Assembly: GCA_012839295.1 (NCBI GenBank) | Contig: DUNO01000055.1 | Coordinates: 22,356 to 86,355, forward strand | DNA: 64,000 nt | Direction: 5' to 3' | From: Clostridiales bacterium | GTDB taxonomy: Bacteria > Bacillota > Clostridia > Lachnospirales > Lachnospiraceae | In this document: one piece after another, positions 62,534 through 64,000 of the stretch | Position numbering within the stretch: the first letter of the stretch is position 1 | Layout of the letters: each line of letters opens with the position of its first letter | The notes under the pieces: model-generated | Databases searched by the model: none | Seen by the model: only the letters and a program-made list of their open reading frames with translations | Told to the model about the DNA's origin: nothing | Made by a program: the position numbers and the translations under genes

Positions 62534-63667
62534 TTAAGGCTTTAGAATTACTTTAATACACTCATCTTCCTTCTTGTCAAAGATCTCATATCCATAACTA
62601 CCTTTTTCAAGGGGGATTTTATGGGTAATGATGTCCGTGGCATCAAATTCACCCTTTTGGATCAGCTTTAGAATCGGATCAACATAAGCATGGGCGGGGC
62701 ATTGTCCCATTTTTAAGGTAATGTTGCGGGAGAAAAAATCGCCGAAGGGAAACAGATTGTATTTTGCACCATAAACCCCCACAATCGAGACAGTTCCGCC
62801 TTTTCGTATCGCCTGGGCCGACATCTCGATAGCCGATTTTGAACCTCCCTGAAGCTTGAGCTTAGCCTCCACTGTTTCCAGCATAGACATTTTGCCGTCC
62901 ATGCCGACACAATCAATCACCACATCAGCCCCACCATGGGTCAATTCCTTAATATATTCACCGGTATTGTCGTAATCATCAAAATTAAGGATCTCTGCAT
63001 GGTTATATTTTCTGGCATGCTCCAGACGGTAATTTACATTATCCACAGCGATAATACGTTTGGCGCCGGCAAATGCCGCCCACTTCTGTGACAATAAACC
63101 CACCGGACCACAGCCTAATACAGCCACCGTATCCCCAGGCTTGACACCTCCGTTAACCAAGGTACCCCAGTGGGAGGTGGGAAGGATATCCGTAAGAAAT
63201 AATACCTGCTCGTCTGTTAATTCCTCAGGAACGGTTTTGGGTCCCACATTACCATAGGGTACCCGCAGATATTCTGCCTGGCCTCCGTCATAACCTCCAA
63301 GCAGGTCACTGTATCCAAATATTCCGCCTGTTTCTCCATGGGGATTAGAGTTATCGCATTGACTCCACAAATCATGTTCACAGTACCAGCAATGTCCGCA
63401 GGCTACGGGAAAGGGAACAATCACCCGGTCTCCCTTTTTTAATTGTACGACTTCCGGCCCCGCCTCCTCAACAATACCCATAGCCTCATGGCCAAGGATA
63501 AAGCCTTTCGGCATTTTTGGAATCATTCCGTGAATCAAGTGCAGGTCTGAGCCACAGATCGCTGAGGAGGTGATTTTAATAATAACATCATCCGCTTTTT
63601 GTATGCCCGGATCCTCCACATTTTTTAGCTGTACGTTTTTGACACCTTCAAAGGTAAGAGCTTTCAT
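62534..63667 (-). CDS. Zinc-dependent alcohol dehydrogenase
   Basis: 377 residues from ATG 63667 (AGAAGGA upstream). Catalytic zinc ligands in SAICGSDLHLIHG and GHEAMG, structural-zinc Cys in CGHCWYCEHDLWSQC, Rossmann motif VAVLGCGPVGLLSQKWA. It resembles the glutathione-independent formaldehyde dehydrogenase/threonine-dehydrogenase-like branch (long insert after 230). It oxidises an alcohol or aldehyde with NAD(P). It stands alone. Confidence 0.92.
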   Translation of the reverse strand: MKALTFEGVKNVQLKNVEDPGIQKADDVIIKITSSAICGSDLHLIHGMIPKMPKGFILGHEAMGIVEEAGPEVVQLKKGDRVIVPFPVACGHCWYCEHDLWSQCDNSNPHGETGGIFGYSDLLGGYDGGQAEYLRVPYGNVGPKTVPEELTDEQVLFLTDILPTSHWGTLVNGGVKPGDTVAVLGCGPVGLLSQKWAAFAGAKRIIAVDNVNYRLEHARKYNHAEILNFDDYDNTGEYIKELTHGGADVVIDCVGMDGKMSMLETVEAKLKLQGGSKSAIEMSAQAIRKGGTVSIVGVYGAKYNLFPFGDFFSRNITLKMGQCPAHAYVDPILKLIQKGEFDATDIITHKIPLEKGSYGYEIFDKKEDECIKVILKP

Positions 63668-64000
63668 TTTGATCCTTCTTTCAATCATTATTATCACTAC
63701 GATACATTTATCATGCTTAATTCATCCAGTATTTTCAAAGGCTATGGACTCTCCAAGGATATCCATAACCCTGATCTTGTATTAGTATCCCCAAAACAGC
63801 ATAAAAAAAATGCATCCTGATTGGGCCATAAAACCCTTCCAAAACACATTTCATATTTTTGCTATAAATATAATTCGCCTAACAAAAGGTTTTCTTCATA
63901 ACTAGCGCGGTGAATATGAGTGGCCTATCTATCCATCTGGGCGCAGACCGGGCATCCCATGATTGCCTGCACTTGGCAATCATGGGATGTTAAAGGCAAG
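63668..64000. other. Intergenic region to window end
   Basis: No gene seen. The last 50 bases hold a strong inverted repeat (63953-63989). Confidence 0.5.
63953..63989. repeat. Perfect 15-bp inverted repeat
   Basis: CATCCCATGATTGCC (63953-63967), seven-base loop, GGCAATCATGGGATG (63975-63989). No T run follows on the + strand within the window; it may be a terminator for a minus-strand or right-hand gene, or part of a mobile-element end. Confidence 0.55.

Noticed and set aside
1..64000. CRISPR arrays, tRNA or rRNA genes
   Set aside because: No regularly spaced repeats or tRNA/rRNA patterns seen on reading both strands; absence is not proof without a search.

Overview
The window looks like chromosomal DNA of a strictly anaerobic Clostridia bacterium, most likely Lachnospiraceae-like. 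The reasons are AGGAGG-type ribosome sites, textbook sigma-A promoters, low to mid GC, a PerR/rubredoxin/rubrerythrin peroxide operon, a glgC-glgD pair, meso-diaminopimelate dehydrogenase, several c-di-GMP proteins and many plant-polysaccharide genes. This is inferred from gene content; no rRNA, tRNA or CRISPR array was seen.

Layout. 1-3.8 kb: end of a carbohydrate operon (truncated glycoside hydrolase, fucose/arabinose-isomerase-like protein, GH43). 3.8-7.3 kb: AT-rich, mostly decayed DNA holding one intact accessory gene, a GIY-YIG nuclease fused to a DUF2075 helicase-like NTPase. 7.3-12.2 kb: ddh, an aldo/keto reductase fragment, two secreted transglutaminase-fold proteins (one apparently dead, one with an intact triad) and a GyrI-like protein. 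12.2-16.8 kb (minus): a VWA-protein remnant, a VOC protein and a three-subunit molybdenum hydroxylase. 16.9-19.1 kb: perR with a consensus PerR box, a rubredoxin-like protein and a ferredoxin-rubrerythrin fusion. 19.5-22.4 kb: OmpR-type two-component system and a lipoprotein. 22.6-23.3 kb: Phd/PIN toxin-antitoxin pair. 23.8-27.4 kb: receiver-PAS-kinase, diguanylate cyclase and degenerate EAL-HDOD protein. 27.6-30.8 kb: Ku and LigD (end joining). 31.1-33.4 kb: glgC-glgD. 34-37.4 kb: TetR and ABC exporter. 37.4-40.5 kb: YdeI-like protein, alkyltransferase-like protein, ECF sigma/anti-sigma. 40.7-43.7 kb (minus): an MFS transporter fused to a GH2 glycosidase. 44-47.4 kb: GGDEF-EAL sensor and small membrane proteins. 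47.4-49.3 kb: Spx/ArsC-like protein, nitroreductase, YaaA. 49.3-55 kb: AraC regulator fused to a GH39-like domain, GPH symporter, type-B carboxylesterase. 55.4-56.4 kb: frameshifted Rpn-family nuclease. 56.7-62.3 kb: two related metal P-type ATPases, one with fused and one with separate HMA domains, each next to an ArsR repressor. 62.5-63.7 kb: zinc alcohol dehydrogenase.

The most unusual items are the MFS-GH2 single-chain transporter/glycosidase, the ferredoxin-rubrerythrin gene with a perfectly placed internal ribosome site, the AraC-GH39 regulator that has lost the expected acid/base residue, the active/dead transglutaminase pair, the GIY-YIG-DUF2075 protein in a decayed island, and a 15-bp tandem repeat that duplicates the last codons plus stop of the anti-sigma factor gene. 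Nothing here amounts to a clearly new multi-gene system; the novelty lies mainly in domain fusions.
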